Of a stretch of DNA of 64,000 bases, positions 35,771-44,963 are shown piece after piece (within the stretch, counting starts at the first letter, position 1; the number at the start of each line of letters is the position of its first letter). Below the pieces are notes generated by a model. The model ran no database searches. It was not told the DNA's origin and worked only from the letters and a program-made list of their open reading frames with translations. Made by a program: the position numbers and the translations under genes. Source of the DNA: an uncultured Clostridium sp. (GTDB taxonomy: Bacteria > Bacillota > Clostridia > Clostridiales > Clostridiaceae); contig URGW01000009.1 in NCBI GenBank assembly GCA_900547475.1, positions 24,224-88,223 on the forward strand, read 5' to 3'.

Positions 35771-37126
35771 ATGTCAAGTAAAAAGGATAACAGAGGAAAT
35801 AATAGTAGAAGGGTCTCTAATAAAAGGAGTAGTAGGGAGCTAAGCCCAAGAGAAGAGTTAGAGATAAGAAAGAAATTAAAAAGAAAAGAAAAAAAATCTA
35901 CAGTTATAAAAAGAGCAATTACAGCTGCATTTTTAACAATAGTAATATTAACAGTACTATGTGGAGTATACTTGTTTTCTTTTATTGCATCTTTAAATAA
36001 TAGTGATATAATTGCAGGGGTTGAGCCTAAATCAAATGAAACTGTAAATATATTATTATTAGGTATGGATATAGGAGATGCAGAGAATACTACAAATACT
36101 TCTGCTAGAAGAACTGATACTATGATGTTGTTAAATTATAATCCACGTACTGATAATATAAGAGTAGTTTCAATTCCAAGAGATACTTTAATTGAGGTTG
36201 AAAATGCACATGATGGTAATGGAAATTATATTCCTTATTGGAAGATAAACTCAGCTTATGTTTTAGGCGGAGAAGAAGAAGTAATAGAACAGGTTGAAGG
36301 TTTATTAGATATAACAGTTAATTATCTTGTAGAAATTGATTATGCTGCATTTAGAAATTTAATTGATGCTGTTGGTGGAGTAGAAATGTATATAGATAGA
36401 GATATGTATTATGATGATGATGCCCAAGATTTACATATACATTTTAATAAAGGTGAAACAGTATTATTAGATGGACAAAAAGCAGAAGAATTTTTTAGAT
36501 GGAGAAAGAATAATGATGGTACAGGTCTTGCAGATGGAGATTTAGGAAGAATTAAGAATCAACAAAAATTTATATCTGAATTAATTAAGAAATGTACTAA
36601 TCCTACTATAATTACTCAAGTTCCTGATATTTTAAATGCTATAAAAGAAAATGTAGTAACTAATATGTCAGGTACAGATATGATAAAGTATGGATTAAAA
36701 ATGATAAGTAATTCAGGAATATCTATGAGTACATTACAAGGATATAATGAAAGAATATATGGACAAGATTTTTTAGTTGCAGAACCTTCATATAATCAAA
36801 GCTTAATAGAATCATTGAAGATTACTAGTGAGGCAGATAATAGTGAAGCTAAAAAGAATTCTTCTATTATGGTTTTAAATGCAACTAGAGTAAATGGTTT
36901 AGCAGGTAATCTGAAAACAGAGTTAGAGAAGTTAGGGTATGCAAATATAAGTATTGGAAATGCTGATAAAAGCAAAGAATCAAGTATATTATCAAATAAT
37001 AAGGAACTAAAAAAATTATTAAGTGATGATACAGGAATTAAAAATCTTTCAAAAAATAAAGACTCAGAATATGAAAATTATGATGCAGTTATAATAATTG
37101 GTGAAGATTATTTAGAGTTTGAATAA
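35771..37126 (+). CDS. LytR-CpsA-Psr family cell-wall ligase with LytR_C domain
   Basis: About 451 residues: a basic cytoplasmic start, a membrane helix (about 55-75), an LCP domain (about 95-250) with MDIGDAENTTNTSARRTDTMML, IPRDTLIEV and GRIKNQQKFISELI, and a C-terminal LytR_C domain (about 365-450, IMVLNATRVNGLAGNLKTELEKLGY). It would attach polymers such as teichoic acids to peptidoglycan. The start is uncertain: ATG 35771 lies after GGTGAGGGACGGG, and a GTG at 35756 is in frame. The rsfS gene often found next is not here. Confidence 0.9.
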   Translation: MSSKKDNRGNNSRRVSNKRSSRELSPREELEIRKKLKRKEKKSTVIKRAITAAFLTIVILTVLCGVYLFSFIASLNNSDIIAGVEPKSNETVNILLLGMDIGDAENTTNTSARRTDTMMLLNYNPRTDNIRVVSIPRDTLIEVENAHDGNGNYIPYWKINSAYVLGGEEEVIEQVEGLLDITVNYLVEIDYAAFRNLIDAVGGVEMYIDRDMYYDDDAQDLHIHFNKGETVLLDGQKAEEFFRWRKNNDGTGLADGDLGRIKNQQKFISELIKKCTNPTIITQVPDILNAIKENVVTNMSGTDMIKYGLKMISNSGISMSTLQGYNERIYGQDFLVAEPSYNQSLIESLKITSEADNSEAKKNSSIMVLNATRVNGLAGNLKTELEKLGYANISIGNADKSKESSILSNNKELKKLLSDDTGIKNLSKNKDSEYENYDAVIIIGEDYLEFE

Positions 37127-37173
37127 AATACATTTTTAATTCTTAACTCTTAATTATTTAAGGGAGGTAAGCT

Positions 37174-38073
37174 ATGAGTACCTTAGAAAAAAGCGTAGAA
37201 AAAAGCTTTGAGGGTAGAAAGATAAGAGAATACCTAAAAGAAGAGATGGGCTTGTCGTCAAGATTTATAAGAGGAGCTGCTATGGATAAAAGAATAATAG
37301 TAAACAATGCTCCTGTAAGAATGAATTATGTTTTAAAAGAAAATGATAATATATCAATTAGTCTAAATAAAAAAGAAAGTCAAAATATTGAGCCGGAAAA
37401 GATAGATATAGATATAGTTTATGAAGATAGTGAAATTATAGTTGTAAATAAAAGACCTAATATGGTTGTTCACCCAACTAAAAGATATCAATCAGGAACC
37501 TTAGCAAATGCATTATTATATTATTTTAAGGAAACTAATCAAGACTGTATAGTAAGGCTTGTTAGTAGACTTGATATGGATACATCAGGATTAATAATAA
37601 TAGCTAAGAATCAATATGCTCATATGGAATTATCTAATAATATGCAGCAAAATGAAATAGATAAAAGATATCTAGCTTTAGTTCATGGTCATATGGAAGA
37701 TATGGAAGGAACAATAGATAAACCAATATATAGACCAGAACTTGAAGGAAATATGAAAAGAGTTGTAGATGAGAGAGGACAAAGAAGTATTACTCACTAT
37801 AAAGTTATTGAAAGATTAAAAGATGCAGATTTAGTTGAATGTTTACTTGAAACAGGTAGAACACATCAAATTAGAGTACATTTATCTTCATTAGGACATC
37901 CTATTTATGGAGATACTTTATATGGATATGAATCAGATTCAGAGATTATATCAAGGCAAGCACTTCATGCATATGGGTTAAATTTTAAATCACCAAGAAC
38001 TAAAAAGCCGCTTGAGTTAAGAGCTGAATTACCAAATGACATAAAAGTATTACTAGAAAAGTTAAGGAATTAA
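37174..38073 (+). CDS. RluA-family RNA pseudouridine synthase
   Basis: The 299-residue protein has an N-terminal S4 domain (about 15-75) and the catalytic motif RLDMDTSGLIIIAKN (catalytic Asp in RLDxxTSG), followed by GRTHQIRVHLSSLGHPIYGDTLYG. It isomerises uridines in rRNA, with RluD as the nearest relative in layout. Which uridines it modifies cannot be told from the sequence. RBS GGGAGG. Confidence 0.92.
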   Translation: MSTLEKSVEKSFEGRKIREYLKEEMGLSSRFIRGAAMDKRIIVNNAPVRMNYVLKENDNISISLNKKESQNIEPEKIDIDIVYEDSEIIVVNKRPNMVVHPTKRYQSGTLANALLYYFKETNQDCIVRLVSRLDMDTSGLIIIAKNQYAHMELSNNMQQNEIDKRYLALVHGHMEDMEGTIDKPIYRPELEGNMKRVVDERGQRSITHYKVIERLKDADLVECLLETGRTHQIRVHLSSLGHPIYGDTLYGYESDSEIISRQALHAYGLNFKSPRTKKPLELRAELPNDIKVLLEKLRN

Positions 38074-38079
38074 AATAAA

Positions 38080-38155
38080 AGAGTTAAAGATAAACTTACT
38101 AAAAGCAGTTTATCTTTAACTCTGTTTATTTCGTTTATCTTTAACTCTTTTTTTA
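38080..38155. terminator. terminator with a duplicated right arm between convergent genes
   Basis: Left arm 38080-38095 can pair perfectly (16 bp) with either 38108-38123 or an identical copy at 38133-38148, which is followed by seven T. The copies are separated by GTTTATTTC. The structure can end both the synthase transcript and the convergent carboxypeptidase transcript. Confidence 0.85.
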
Positions 38156-39466
38156 TTAAAAATTATGTTTATTTCTTATATAAGAACGTCTTGATAAAAA
38201 TTTTCTTCTACGTTTTTTATTACGTATTATTGATATTAGTATAATAAACAATATAATTACAACAATAATAGTAATTAAGCTTAAGGTAAAATATTTACTT
38301 GAAGTAATTTTAGTAATAGTATTTTTGACCATAATTTCATTAGTATACTCTCTATCTACACCACTGGCTAACTTAATATTAGAAACTTTATTACCATTAA
38401 TTAAAAGAGAAGCATCAAATAAAATGTCCCCTTCTTTAATAGAGGTAGTTGTCAAATCCTTATTATCATATTCTACAGATATGTTAGGATTATTTATATC
38501 TTCGCTTTCGCCTAGATTAAAAGTATAATAAAAGTCTTCAGTTGATAATAAAGGAATAGATGTAGAATCATCTATAGAATAATCATCTAATTTATCACCT
38601 TTAGAAATTACTTTTTCAGTTTTAAAGTTTTCAAATCCCCAATCAAATAATTGACCTACGCTTGTATATAATCCATCTTTATCAGTTGCATTTAAGAAAG
38701 CACCAATTATAGTTTGATCATCTTTTTTAGCTACTGCTGTATATGAATGATTTGCAGCTGTAGTATAACCTGTTTTACCACAATAAGCATATTCATATTT
38801 ATATTGTGAATCATCTTTCAATAAATGATTATGATTTGTAGCCCATTTTTCACTACCATCTGAAAATGGATGATTTTCATAAAAATGATATGGAGTTTGT
38901 GAAATTCTAACAAAATCAGCATTTTGAGATGCATATCTCATTATTAATGCTAAGTCATGGGCTGTAGTTAAATGTCCTTCTTCTGTTAGCCCACTTGGAT
39001 TTTTAAAATTGGTGTTAGTTGCACCAAGTTCTATAGCTTTTTTATTCATTAATTTTGCGAATTCTTCATTTGAACCAGATATGTGTTCGGCAATAGCTTC
39101 AGCACAATCATTTCCAGATTCTAAAAGTAATCCTAAGAGTAATTCTTCCATTGTATAAACTTCACCTTGAGCAAGTCCAAGTGAAGATCCATCTGCTAAT
39201 GGAGGATTTTCTCCTATAGTTACCTGTTCATCTAATTTAAAATTTTCTAATGCAATTATTGCTGTCATTACTTTAGTAGTTGAAGCAGGCATATATTGTA
39301 CATTAGCATTTTTTTCATAAAGCACTTTTCCTGTAGTTCCATCCATAAGATAAATACCTTCAGAATATAAGTTAGGTAGTGCAAAAGAGTTTATAGTTGT
39401 TAGATTAGTTAGTACGCTTGTAAGTAAAAATACTAAAGCAAACGTTTTACATAATAATTTTTTCAT
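38156..39466 (-). CDS. dacF: D-alanyl-D-alanine carboxypeptidase, PBP5/DacF type
   Basis: The 436-residue exported enzyme has a signal peptide (cleavage near residue 29), the active-site motifs Ser62 in STTK, SGN at 117-119 and KTG at 231-233, a beta-rich C-terminal PBP5 domain, and a C-terminal membrane helix (about 395-418) followed by a basic tail (RNKKRRRKFLSRR). It trims the terminal D-Ala from peptidoglycan stem peptides. The symbol is by family resemblance; dacA or dacB-like copies cannot be excluded. Confidence 0.92.
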   Translation of the reverse strand: MKKLLCKTFALVFLLTSVLTNLTTINSFALPNLYSEGIYLMDGTTGKVLYEKNANVQYMPASTTKVMTAIIALENFKLDEQVTIGENPPLADGSSLGLAQGEVYTMEELLLGLLLESGNDCAEAIAEHISGSNEEFAKLMNKKAIELGATNTNFKNPSGLTEEGHLTTAHDLALIMRYASQNADFVRISQTPYHFYENHPFSDGSEKWATNHNHLLKDDSQYKYEYAYCGKTGYTTAANHSYTAVAKKDDQTIIGAFLNATDKDGLYTSVGQLFDWGFENFKTEKVISKGDKLDDYSIDDSTSIPLLSTEDFYYTFNLGESEDINNPNISVEYDNKDLTTTSIKEGDILFDASLLINGNKVSNIKLASGVDREYTNEIMVKNTITKITSSKYFTLSLITIIVVIILFIILISIIRNKKRRRKFLSRRSYIRNKHNF

Positions 39467-39608
39467 AAACCTCTCCCTTAAGTTATATCTTATACTTTAT
39501 AAGTTTACCAAAAAAATAAAAGGAATTCTATAGATAAATTCATTGATAAAAGTTTAGATATAGAATTTATGACAATAATTATAAATGTAACGTAGAAGGA
39601 GGGATATA

Positions 39609-40307
39609 ATGGATGTTTTAAAGAATAAAAAAGTAATAGGAATAATAATAGTTTTATTTGTAACAGGAACTGTATCTCTATTAACATATGGGAAAAATAG
39701 AAATAATGTTTTTAAAGATGAATATATGCAAAATATTTTTATTGATGAAGAGAATATTAGCGTTGAAAAGGATAATAGTAATAGTGAGTATTTAAAAGAA
39801 ACTGAAGAGGAGAATAATAATTTAGTTATTGAGAATAGTAATGATAACAGCAATTTACAAACAAGTTCTAATAACACAATAGTAGTTGAAATTAAAGGAG
39901 AAGTAATGAATCCAGATGTTTATACTTTAAGTGAAGGAAGTATAATTAAAGACTTAATTGAAATGGCAGGAGGATTGACAGAAGAAGCTGATATTTCAAA
40001 TATAAATAGAGCTAAAGAAATTAATAATCATGATTTAATAATAATTAGAAATATAAATGATGTTAACATAGATGTAGAAGTAGAAAATAATGAAGTGAAC
40101 GAAGAAAGTGATGATGGAAAAATAAGTATAAATGATTCAGATATAAGTAAACTTAAAGAAATTCCAGGAATAGGGGAAGTGAAAGCTAATTCTATAATTT
40201 CATATAGAGAAAAAAATAATGGCTTCAAATCTATTGAGGAGTTAAAAAATGTTGATGGAATAGGAGAAAAGACTTTTGAGAAAATAAAAGATAGCATTAA
40301 ATTGTAG
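39609..40307 (+). CDS. comEA: ComEA-like SLBB and helix-hairpin-helix protein
   Basis: The 232-residue protein has one N-terminal membrane helix (about 9-24), an acidic linker, an SLBB domain (about 95-145, VVEIKGEVMNPDVYTLSEGSIIKDLI) and two HhH motifs at the end (LKEIPGIGEVKANSIISYR and LKNVDGIGEKTFEKIK). This is the layout of ComEA, the surface DNA receptor in natural transformation. No comEB/comEC follows, so a competence role is inferred from domains only. RBS AAGGAGGG. Confidence 0.9.
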   Translation: MDVLKNKKVIGIIIVLFVTGTVSLLTYGKNRNNVFKDEYMQNIFIDEENISVEKDNSNSEYLKETEEENNNLVIENSNDNSNLQTSSNNTIVVEIKGEVMNPDVYTLSEGSIIKDLIEMAGGLTEEADISNINRAKEINNHDLIIIRNINDVNIDVEVENNEVNEESDDGKISINDSDISKLKEIPGIGEVKANSIISYREKNNGFKSIEELKNVDGIGEKTFEKIKDSIKL

Positions 40308-40433
40308 GACATAATGTGAATTTTACATAAATATGTTACCAAATGCTTTTAAAACATAGAAGATTAATGTTATAATTAATAGGATTTATGAAAATATACT
40401 ATTGAGTTAAATAATAGCATAGGGGGTAATAAC

Positions 40434-41102
40434 ATGAAGAAGAAGGCAATATCTTTAGCATTAGTTGCAATGTTAGCTATTAGTGTAGTAGGATGCTCAA
40501 GTAACAACAATGAAGGAAAGACAACAGAGGATAATCAAAAGACAGCAGTTGAAAATGTGGATATACTTCCAGGAACATGGTCAGAAGATTATAGTAGAGA
40601 AGAAGTTAAAGAGTTATATGAAAAATCATTAGCAAGTGTAGAATCAACAGCTAAAGGATATTCATTAGATTATGATATTACAGAAGATGAAATAAAAGAA
40701 GAAAATGGCGAATCAGTTAATGATACTTATATATATTTTGATATTCCAGAGGCAGAAAGATTAGAAAGTTTATACTTTGGTTTTAAACAATATGGTTCAG
40801 ATTTAGCTAATGGAAAATTAGAAATGAAATTAGGGTATAAATTAGATAAAAAGACTATTTTAGAAACAGGAAAATTTGATTTTGAAAATTTATCATTATC
40901 AGCTTTTTCGCAAGCATTTACTGGTGATTATGAAAGGGATTATACTGAGTTAGATAAACAAATATACGATATAATTAAAAATGGTACAGATGAGGGTATA
41001 CAAACTATAACAAATAATATTGATGGTTTAAAAGAGACAATAACAATTACAGAGGACTTTTTACTTTATAAATTAGAAAGTAGAGTATATAACTTTAAGT
41101 AA
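40434..41102 (+). CDS. secreted lipoprotein, unknown function
   Basis: A 222-residue protein with a type II signal peptide and lipobox ISVVGC (Cys at about 21), followed by a polar Ser/Asn-rich linker. The mature part is acidic and has no motif I recognise. It may be a surface or spore-related lipoprotein. RBS GGGGGT. The AT-rich gap before it holds a possible promoter. Confidence 0.8.
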   Translation: MKKKAISLALVAMLAISVVGCSSNNNEGKTTEDNQKTAVENVDILPGTWSEDYSREEVKELYEKSLASVESTAKGYSLDYDITEDEIKEENGESVNDTYIYFDIPEAERLESLYFGFKQYGSDLANGKLEMKLGYKLDKKTILETGKFDFENLSLSAFSQAFTGDYERDYTELDKQIYDIIKNGTDEGIQTITNNIDGLKETITITEDFLLYKLESRVYNFK

Positions 41103-41147
41103 ATAATAAGCTTTAATTATATAAATATAAATTCTATGGAGGTAGAG

Positions 41148-41555
41148 ATGGTAGATAACAATGAAGAAAATCTAGAGAATAAATCTAATGAAACTGAAAA
41201 CAATAATGATTACGTATCAACAGAAGTTTTAGAGGAAGCTAAGGTATATTTAGCTGAAGAGAAGGCGGCAGAAGCAAGAGAATTTATAAGGGATGAAGAA
41301 ATAAAGAATGATGGTAAATTTCTTCACTATACAAAAGTTATTTTAAGTGGAATATTAGATCAAATATTTGCTATAGCTTTAGCATTAATATTATTTGGAA
41401 TATTTGATTTATCTTTAAGAGTTTTTGGATATAGAGTAGCTTCAAGAGAAGAGGTATTTATGATTATTTATGCAATAAGTAACATACTATACTATCCAAT
41501 TTTACAAGAACTTTTACACGGAAAGACTTTAGGAAAAAAATTCATCTTTAGATAA
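41148..41555 (+). CDS. RDD-family membrane protein
   Basis: About 135 residues with an acidic, Asn/Glu-rich N-terminal half (about 1-60) and an RDD-like membrane part with two or three helices (LSGILDQIFAIALALILFGIF ... YYPILQELLHGKTLGKKFIFR). The first helix keeps the Asp and the end keeps the GKTLGKK motif common in RDD proteins. Function unknown. ATG 41148 follows GGAGGTAGAG; an ATG at 41136 overlaps that RBS. Confidence 0.72.
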   Translation: MVDNNEENLENKSNETENNNDYVSTEVLEEAKVYLAEEKAAEAREFIRDEEIKNDGKFLHYTKVILSGILDQIFAIALALILFGIFDLSLRVFGYRVASREEVFMIIYAISNILYYPILQELLHGKTLGKKFIFR

Positions 41556-41564
41556 TTTTATAAG

Positions 41565-41597
41565 ACACCTTTATAATAATTTATAGAGGTGTTTTTA
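41565..41597 (+). terminator. terminator after RDD gene
   Basis: ACACCT (41565-41570) pairs with AGGTGT (41587-41592), with TATAA/TTATA pairing inside, then TTTTATTTTTG. Confidence 0.8.
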
Positions 41598-41686
41598 TTT
41601 TTGTTTTAATGTATAATACTAATAGTTAGAAATTAAAAGTTATGAATTTTTATAATAAATAATTAATTTTTAGATTGGAGCGTAAG

Positions 41687-43039
41687 ATGAAAAGAGGAAG
41701 TCAATTAACATTAAAAATAAACAATATGAAATTTCCTTCAACAGGGATTGCAGAGTGTGAAGGAAAGAAGATTTATGTGAAAGGTGCTTTTCCTGGCCAA
41801 ACAGTAAAAGCTACAGTTAAGAAAAATAGAGAAGGATATGCAGAAGCTAAGCTTGTAGATGTTATTGAAAAGGCTGGATATGAAATAGATGCACCATGTC
41901 CTCACTTTGGAGTATGTGGAGGATGTAGTTCTCAAAATTTAACTTATGAAAAGCAATTGGAATTATTAAGTGATGAAATTTGTGATCTTTTTGAAGAAAA
42001 GGACTTACCTATGGGAATGTACCTTGGAGTAAAAGGGAGCGAAAATTGCTGGGAGTATAGAAATAAAATGGAGTTCACTTTTGGAGATTTAGAAAAAGGT
42101 GGAGAACTTACTTTAGGAATGCACATGAAGGGAAAATCTTTTGGTGTATTAACTGTTGATAGTTGTATGATAGTTGATGAAGATTTTAGAACAGTCCTTA
42201 AAACAACAGTAGATTATTTTAGAAAAACAGGTTTACCTTATTATAGAGTAATGAGAAGAGAAGGTTATTTAAGACATTTAGTTATTAGAAAAGCTACTAA
42301 TACTGGTGAACTTATGGTTAATTTAGTAACTACAACTCAAATTGATTTTGATTTAACTGAGTATACGGAATTACTTAAGGCACAAAGTTATAAAGGTGAA
42401 TTAGTATCTGTATTACATACTGAAAATAATTCTTTATCTGATGCAGTTGTACCTGAAAAGGTAAATGTATTATTTGGAAGGGATTACATAGTTGAAACTT
42501 TACTTGGTCTTAAATTTAAAATATCACCATTTTCATTCTTCCAAACTAACTCTAAGGGAGCAGAATCTCTTTATAGTGTAGTTAGAGATTTTATGGGAGA
42601 TGGTGAAAATAAAGTTGTATTTGACCTTTATTGTGGAACTGGTACAATTGGTCAAATAGCTGCACCTAATGCTAAGAAGGTTGTTGGACTTGAGCTTATT
42701 GAAGAAGCTGTTGAAGCTGCAAAGGAAAATGCGAAGCTTAATGGATTAAATAATTGTGAGTTTATAGCTGGGGATGTTGCTGAAACTATTAAGAAGGTTA
42801 AGGATAAACCAGATATAATTATTTTAGATCCTCCAAGAAGTGGTGTTTCACCAAAGGCTTTAGATTATGTAATTAGATTTAATGCACCTGAAATAATTTA
42901 TGTTTCTTGTAATCCTAAGACAATGGTGGAAAATTTAGATGTATTATTAGCTCATGGATATAAGGTTGATAAGAGCACAGTTAAGGATATGTTCCCAAAT
43001 ACTCCGCATGCTGAAACTGTAGTAAGGTTAGTTAAGTAA
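41687..43039 (+). CDS. rlmD: 23S rRNA (uracil-C5)-methyltransferase, RlmD/RumA type
   Basis: About 450 residues: an N-terminal TRAM domain (about 1-60), an iron-sulphur cysteine set CPHFGVCGGCSSQ, and a SAM methyltransferase fold with FDLYCGTGTIGQ, ILDPPRSGV and the catalytic Cys in YVSCNPKTM. It methylates a 23S uridine; the exact position (1939 or another) cannot be assigned by eye. ATG 41687 follows TTGGAGCGTAAG. This is the last chromosomal gene before the prophage, and integration leaves it intact. Confidence 0.92.
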   Translation: MKRGSQLTLKINNMKFPSTGIAECEGKKIYVKGAFPGQTVKATVKKNREGYAEAKLVDVIEKAGYEIDAPCPHFGVCGGCSSQNLTYEKQLELLSDEICDLFEEKDLPMGMYLGVKGSENCWEYRNKMEFTFGDLEKGGELTLGMHMKGKSFGVLTVDSCMIVDEDFRTVLKTTVDYFRKTGLPYYRVMRREGYLRHLVIRKATNTGELMVNLVTTTQIDFDLTEYTELLKAQSYKGELVSVLHTENNSLSDAVVPEKVNVLFGRDYIVETLLGLKFKISPFSFFQTNSKGAESLYSVVRDFMGDGENKVVFDLYCGTGTIGQIAAPNAKKVVGLELIEEAVEAAKENAKLNGLNNCEFIAGDVAETIKKVKDKPDIIILDPPRSGVSPKALDYVIRFNAPEIIYVSCNPKTMVENLDVLLAHGYKVDKSTVKDMFPNTPHAETVVRLVK

Positions 43040-43080
43040 TATAGCTATTTATAAGCATTTATATGTATTTTAAATTATAT

Positions 43081-43128
43081 CTTTCCACCCATTTTCCACC
43101 GTAAATGTGAAATGGGTGGAAAGATTTT
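43081..43128. terminator. strong hairpin at the chromosome/prophage border, possible attL zone
   Basis: CTTTCCACCCATTT (43081-43094) pairs perfectly with AAATGGGTGGAAAG (43110-43123) and is followed by ATTTTTATTT. It can end both rlmD and the convergent integrase gene. TTCCACC also recurs as a direct repeat (43083-43089 and 43094-43100), a pattern seen at integrase sites. The attachment core should lie in 43040-43127, but without the right end it cannot be defined. Confidence 0.6.
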
Positions 43129-44264
43129 TATTTATGTATAGCTTTTTCAAAAATATTAACTGAATCATTTTTCATTTTTTTCGTAACATGTACGTATGTA
43201 TCCATTGTAGTTGATAATTTAGAATGTCCAAGTCTTTGTTGAACATCTTTCATGTTTGCACCATTTTCTATTAACATAGTTGCATGAGTATGTCTTAAGC
43301 TGTGAAAATTAAAATCAATTTTTAGTTCATAATTAATAACCCTGCTTAAATATTTTAGTGATTCCGTAGTAACATTTTCTCCATTTTCTTTAGTGCATAT
43401 AAAGTTACTATGTTTGTACCAAGGACCATATTTTAGTTTCATTTCATTTTGGTGCTTTCTATGGGCAAGTAATATTTTTTTTAGTGAAGCTCCAAATGTT
43501 ACAGTTCTATGACTACTTTGTGTTTTTGGAGTACCAAATACCCATTCGTGCCCTATTTTTACTAATATCTTATTAACCTCTAATGTATTATTGTCGAAAT
43601 CTATATCTTCCCATTGTAGTGCTGTTACTTCACTAGCTCTTAAGCCGGTGTGGAATGCTATTTCTAGTGGCATATAAAAACTACTTCCGAGTGGGAATCT
43701 CTCTATAATCTCATTGAATTGTTTCATTGTAAGTATCTTTAAGTCATTTTCATCTTTTTTATGAAGCACGTCATATCTAGGCATTTTTACATATTGCATT
43801 GGATTTTCTTTTATGTATTGCATTGGATATACGGCATATTTTAATGATCCCGAAAGTAATCCATAGAAGCTGCTAACAGTATTCTTTGAAAAACCACTTA
43901 TACTTTTTTTATTAAGATAGTCCTGTAATATGGACGGATTTAAGGATTTGAGTTTGTACAACCCTAATACTGGTTTTAAATGTTGTCTTATATATCTTTC
44001 ATATAATATCGCTGTAGTTTTTTTACATTGTACTTGAACGTAATTTTTGTACCAAAAATCTAAGTAGTCTGAAAAACTCATATCACTTCTTTCTTGCAAT
44101 GAACCTGCATTTTCGTATTCGGCTATTGCCTTTCTAAGGGCGGCTTGAGCTTCTTTTTTTGTTTTACCACCTTTACGCTCAATCTTTTTTCTTTTACCTT
44201 CAACCTTTGCTAGTTCGAAATAATAGTACCAATTGTCACCTTTTTTTCTAACTCCACCTTGCAT
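43128..44264 (-). CDS. int: tyrosine integrase of the prophage
   Basis: The 378-residue protein has an N-terminal arm-binding AP2-like domain (about 1-55), a SAM-like core-binding domain (about 62-165) and a catalytic domain with Arg209 (HTGLRASE), His321/Arg324 (HSLRHTHAT), His347 (LGHSK) and Tyr357. It resembles integrases of the Tn916/phage type. It lies next to the chromosomal border, pointing toward it, as expected for the enzyme that inserts and excises the prophage. RBS AAGGAAGTG. Confidence 0.96.
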   Translation of the reverse strand: MQGGVRKKGDNWYYYFELAKVEGKRKKIERKGGKTKKEAQAALRKAIAEYENAGSLQERSDMSFSDYLDFWYKNYVQVQCKKTTAILYERYIRQHLKPVLGLYKLKSLNPSILQDYLNKKSISGFSKNTVSSFYGLLSGSLKYAVYPMQYIKENPMQYVKMPRYDVLHKKDENDLKILTMKQFNEIIERFPLGSSFYMPLEIAFHTGLRASEVTALQWEDIDFDNNTLEVNKILVKIGHEWVFGTPKTQSSHRTVTFGASLKKILLAHRKHQNEMKLKYGPWYKHSNFICTKENGENVTTESLKYLSRVINYELKIDFNFHSLRHTHATMLIENGANMKDVQQRLGHSKLSTTMDTYVHVTKKMKNDSVNIFEKAIHK

Positions 44265-44368
44265 GGTGTTGCACTTCCTTTCTTGATTATTTCTTTCCCT
44301 TGAATTTTTAAGCTAAGTATTTTATTTATATCTATTCCCATATTTTAAGACCCCTTTTTAAACAAATA

Positions 44369-44415
44369 GAACATGCGTTCTATATTATGATATGATATTT
44401 AGAATAATTTTGCAA
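44369..44415 (-). promoter_or_regulatory. integrase promoter with LexA/SOS-like box at the start site
   Basis: On the minus strand, -35 TTGCAA (44415-44410), 17-base spacer and -10 TATCAT (44392-44387) point to a start near 44380. Exactly there is GAACATGCGTTC (44369-44380), within the symmetric ATAGAAC-ATGC-GTTCTAT. GAAC-N4-GTTC is the Firmicute SOS box form, so LexA or a phage repressor could block integrase transcription. The long 5' region 44265-44368 holds no gene. Confidence 0.5.
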
Positions 44416-44486
44416 TAAAAATGCAAAATATTACAATAATCCTGCGTCTAGTGAGTATTGTAGTCTTAATATCTGTTAAATACAAG

Positions 44487-44502
44487 GTTCTCTATAGAGA
44501 AC
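44487..44502. promoter_or_regulatory. 16-bp perfect palindrome
   Basis: GTTCTCTATAGAGAAC is fully self-complementary and lies in the gap between the integrase promoter and the repressor terminator. A dimeric regulator site is the simplest reading. It differs from the TGACC operators at 45107-45155. Confidence 0.35.
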
Positions 44503-44549
44503 AAATCGACATAATAATACAGATTATTACATAAAGTTACAAAAAATAA

Positions 44550-44573
44550 GACTAAATGATAACACATTTAGTC
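44550..44573 (-). terminator. terminator of the repressor gene
   Basis: GACTAAATG (44550-44558) and CATTTAGTC (44565-44573) form a 9-bp stem. On the minus strand it directly follows the repressor stop codon and is followed by TTATTTTTT. Confidence 0.85.
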
Positions 44574-44963
44574 CTAATCGTTTTTTGATGCTTCTTTTTT
44601 TGCTTTTTTTAATAAAGCATCAACATCACATCCGGTTTTCTTTAATTCTTCTATAAATAATTTAAACTCTTCTTTTGTTATTTGGTACTCATTTGGATAT
44701 TCCATTTCGACTGTACCAATATTACTATCTTCATATGAATAGTAAACTCCATTTGGATTATTAGCTCTACCCACGAGATAGTCAGAGGTGCAGTTAAAGA
44801 AATCACTTAGTTTTTTTACATCAGATGCCTTTAAATTTCTCAATCCCTTTTCCCATTTATAAATTGTTTCTTTTGATTCTCCTACCTGCTTACCTACTTC
44901 TTCTTGGGTTAATTCTCTCGACGTTCTTAACTCTTTTAATCTTATTCCTGTAATATTGTTCAT
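44574..44963 (-). CDS. XRE-family phage repressor (CI-like)
   Basis: The 129-residue protein has an N-terminal lambda-repressor type HTH (about 8-62, LTQEEVGKQVGESKETIYKWEKG) and a short acidic C-terminal region. There is no S24 autocleavage domain and no ImmA protease gene nearby, so induction must work differently from lambda. It is transcribed away from the early operon and probably binds the TGACC operators. A -10 TATAAT is visible on the minus strand at 44992-44987. Confidence 0.87.
   Translation of the reverse strand: MNNITGIRLKELRTSRELTQEEVGKQVGESKETIYKWEKGLRNLKASDVKKLSDFFNCTSDYLVGRANNPNGVYYSYEDSNIGTVEMEYPNEYQITKEEFKLFIEELKKTGCDVDALLKKAKKEASKND

Noticed and set aside
43081..43123. tRNA or tRNA fragment as integration target
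   Set aside because: The hairpin has no anticodon or T-arm features; the border is intergenic.
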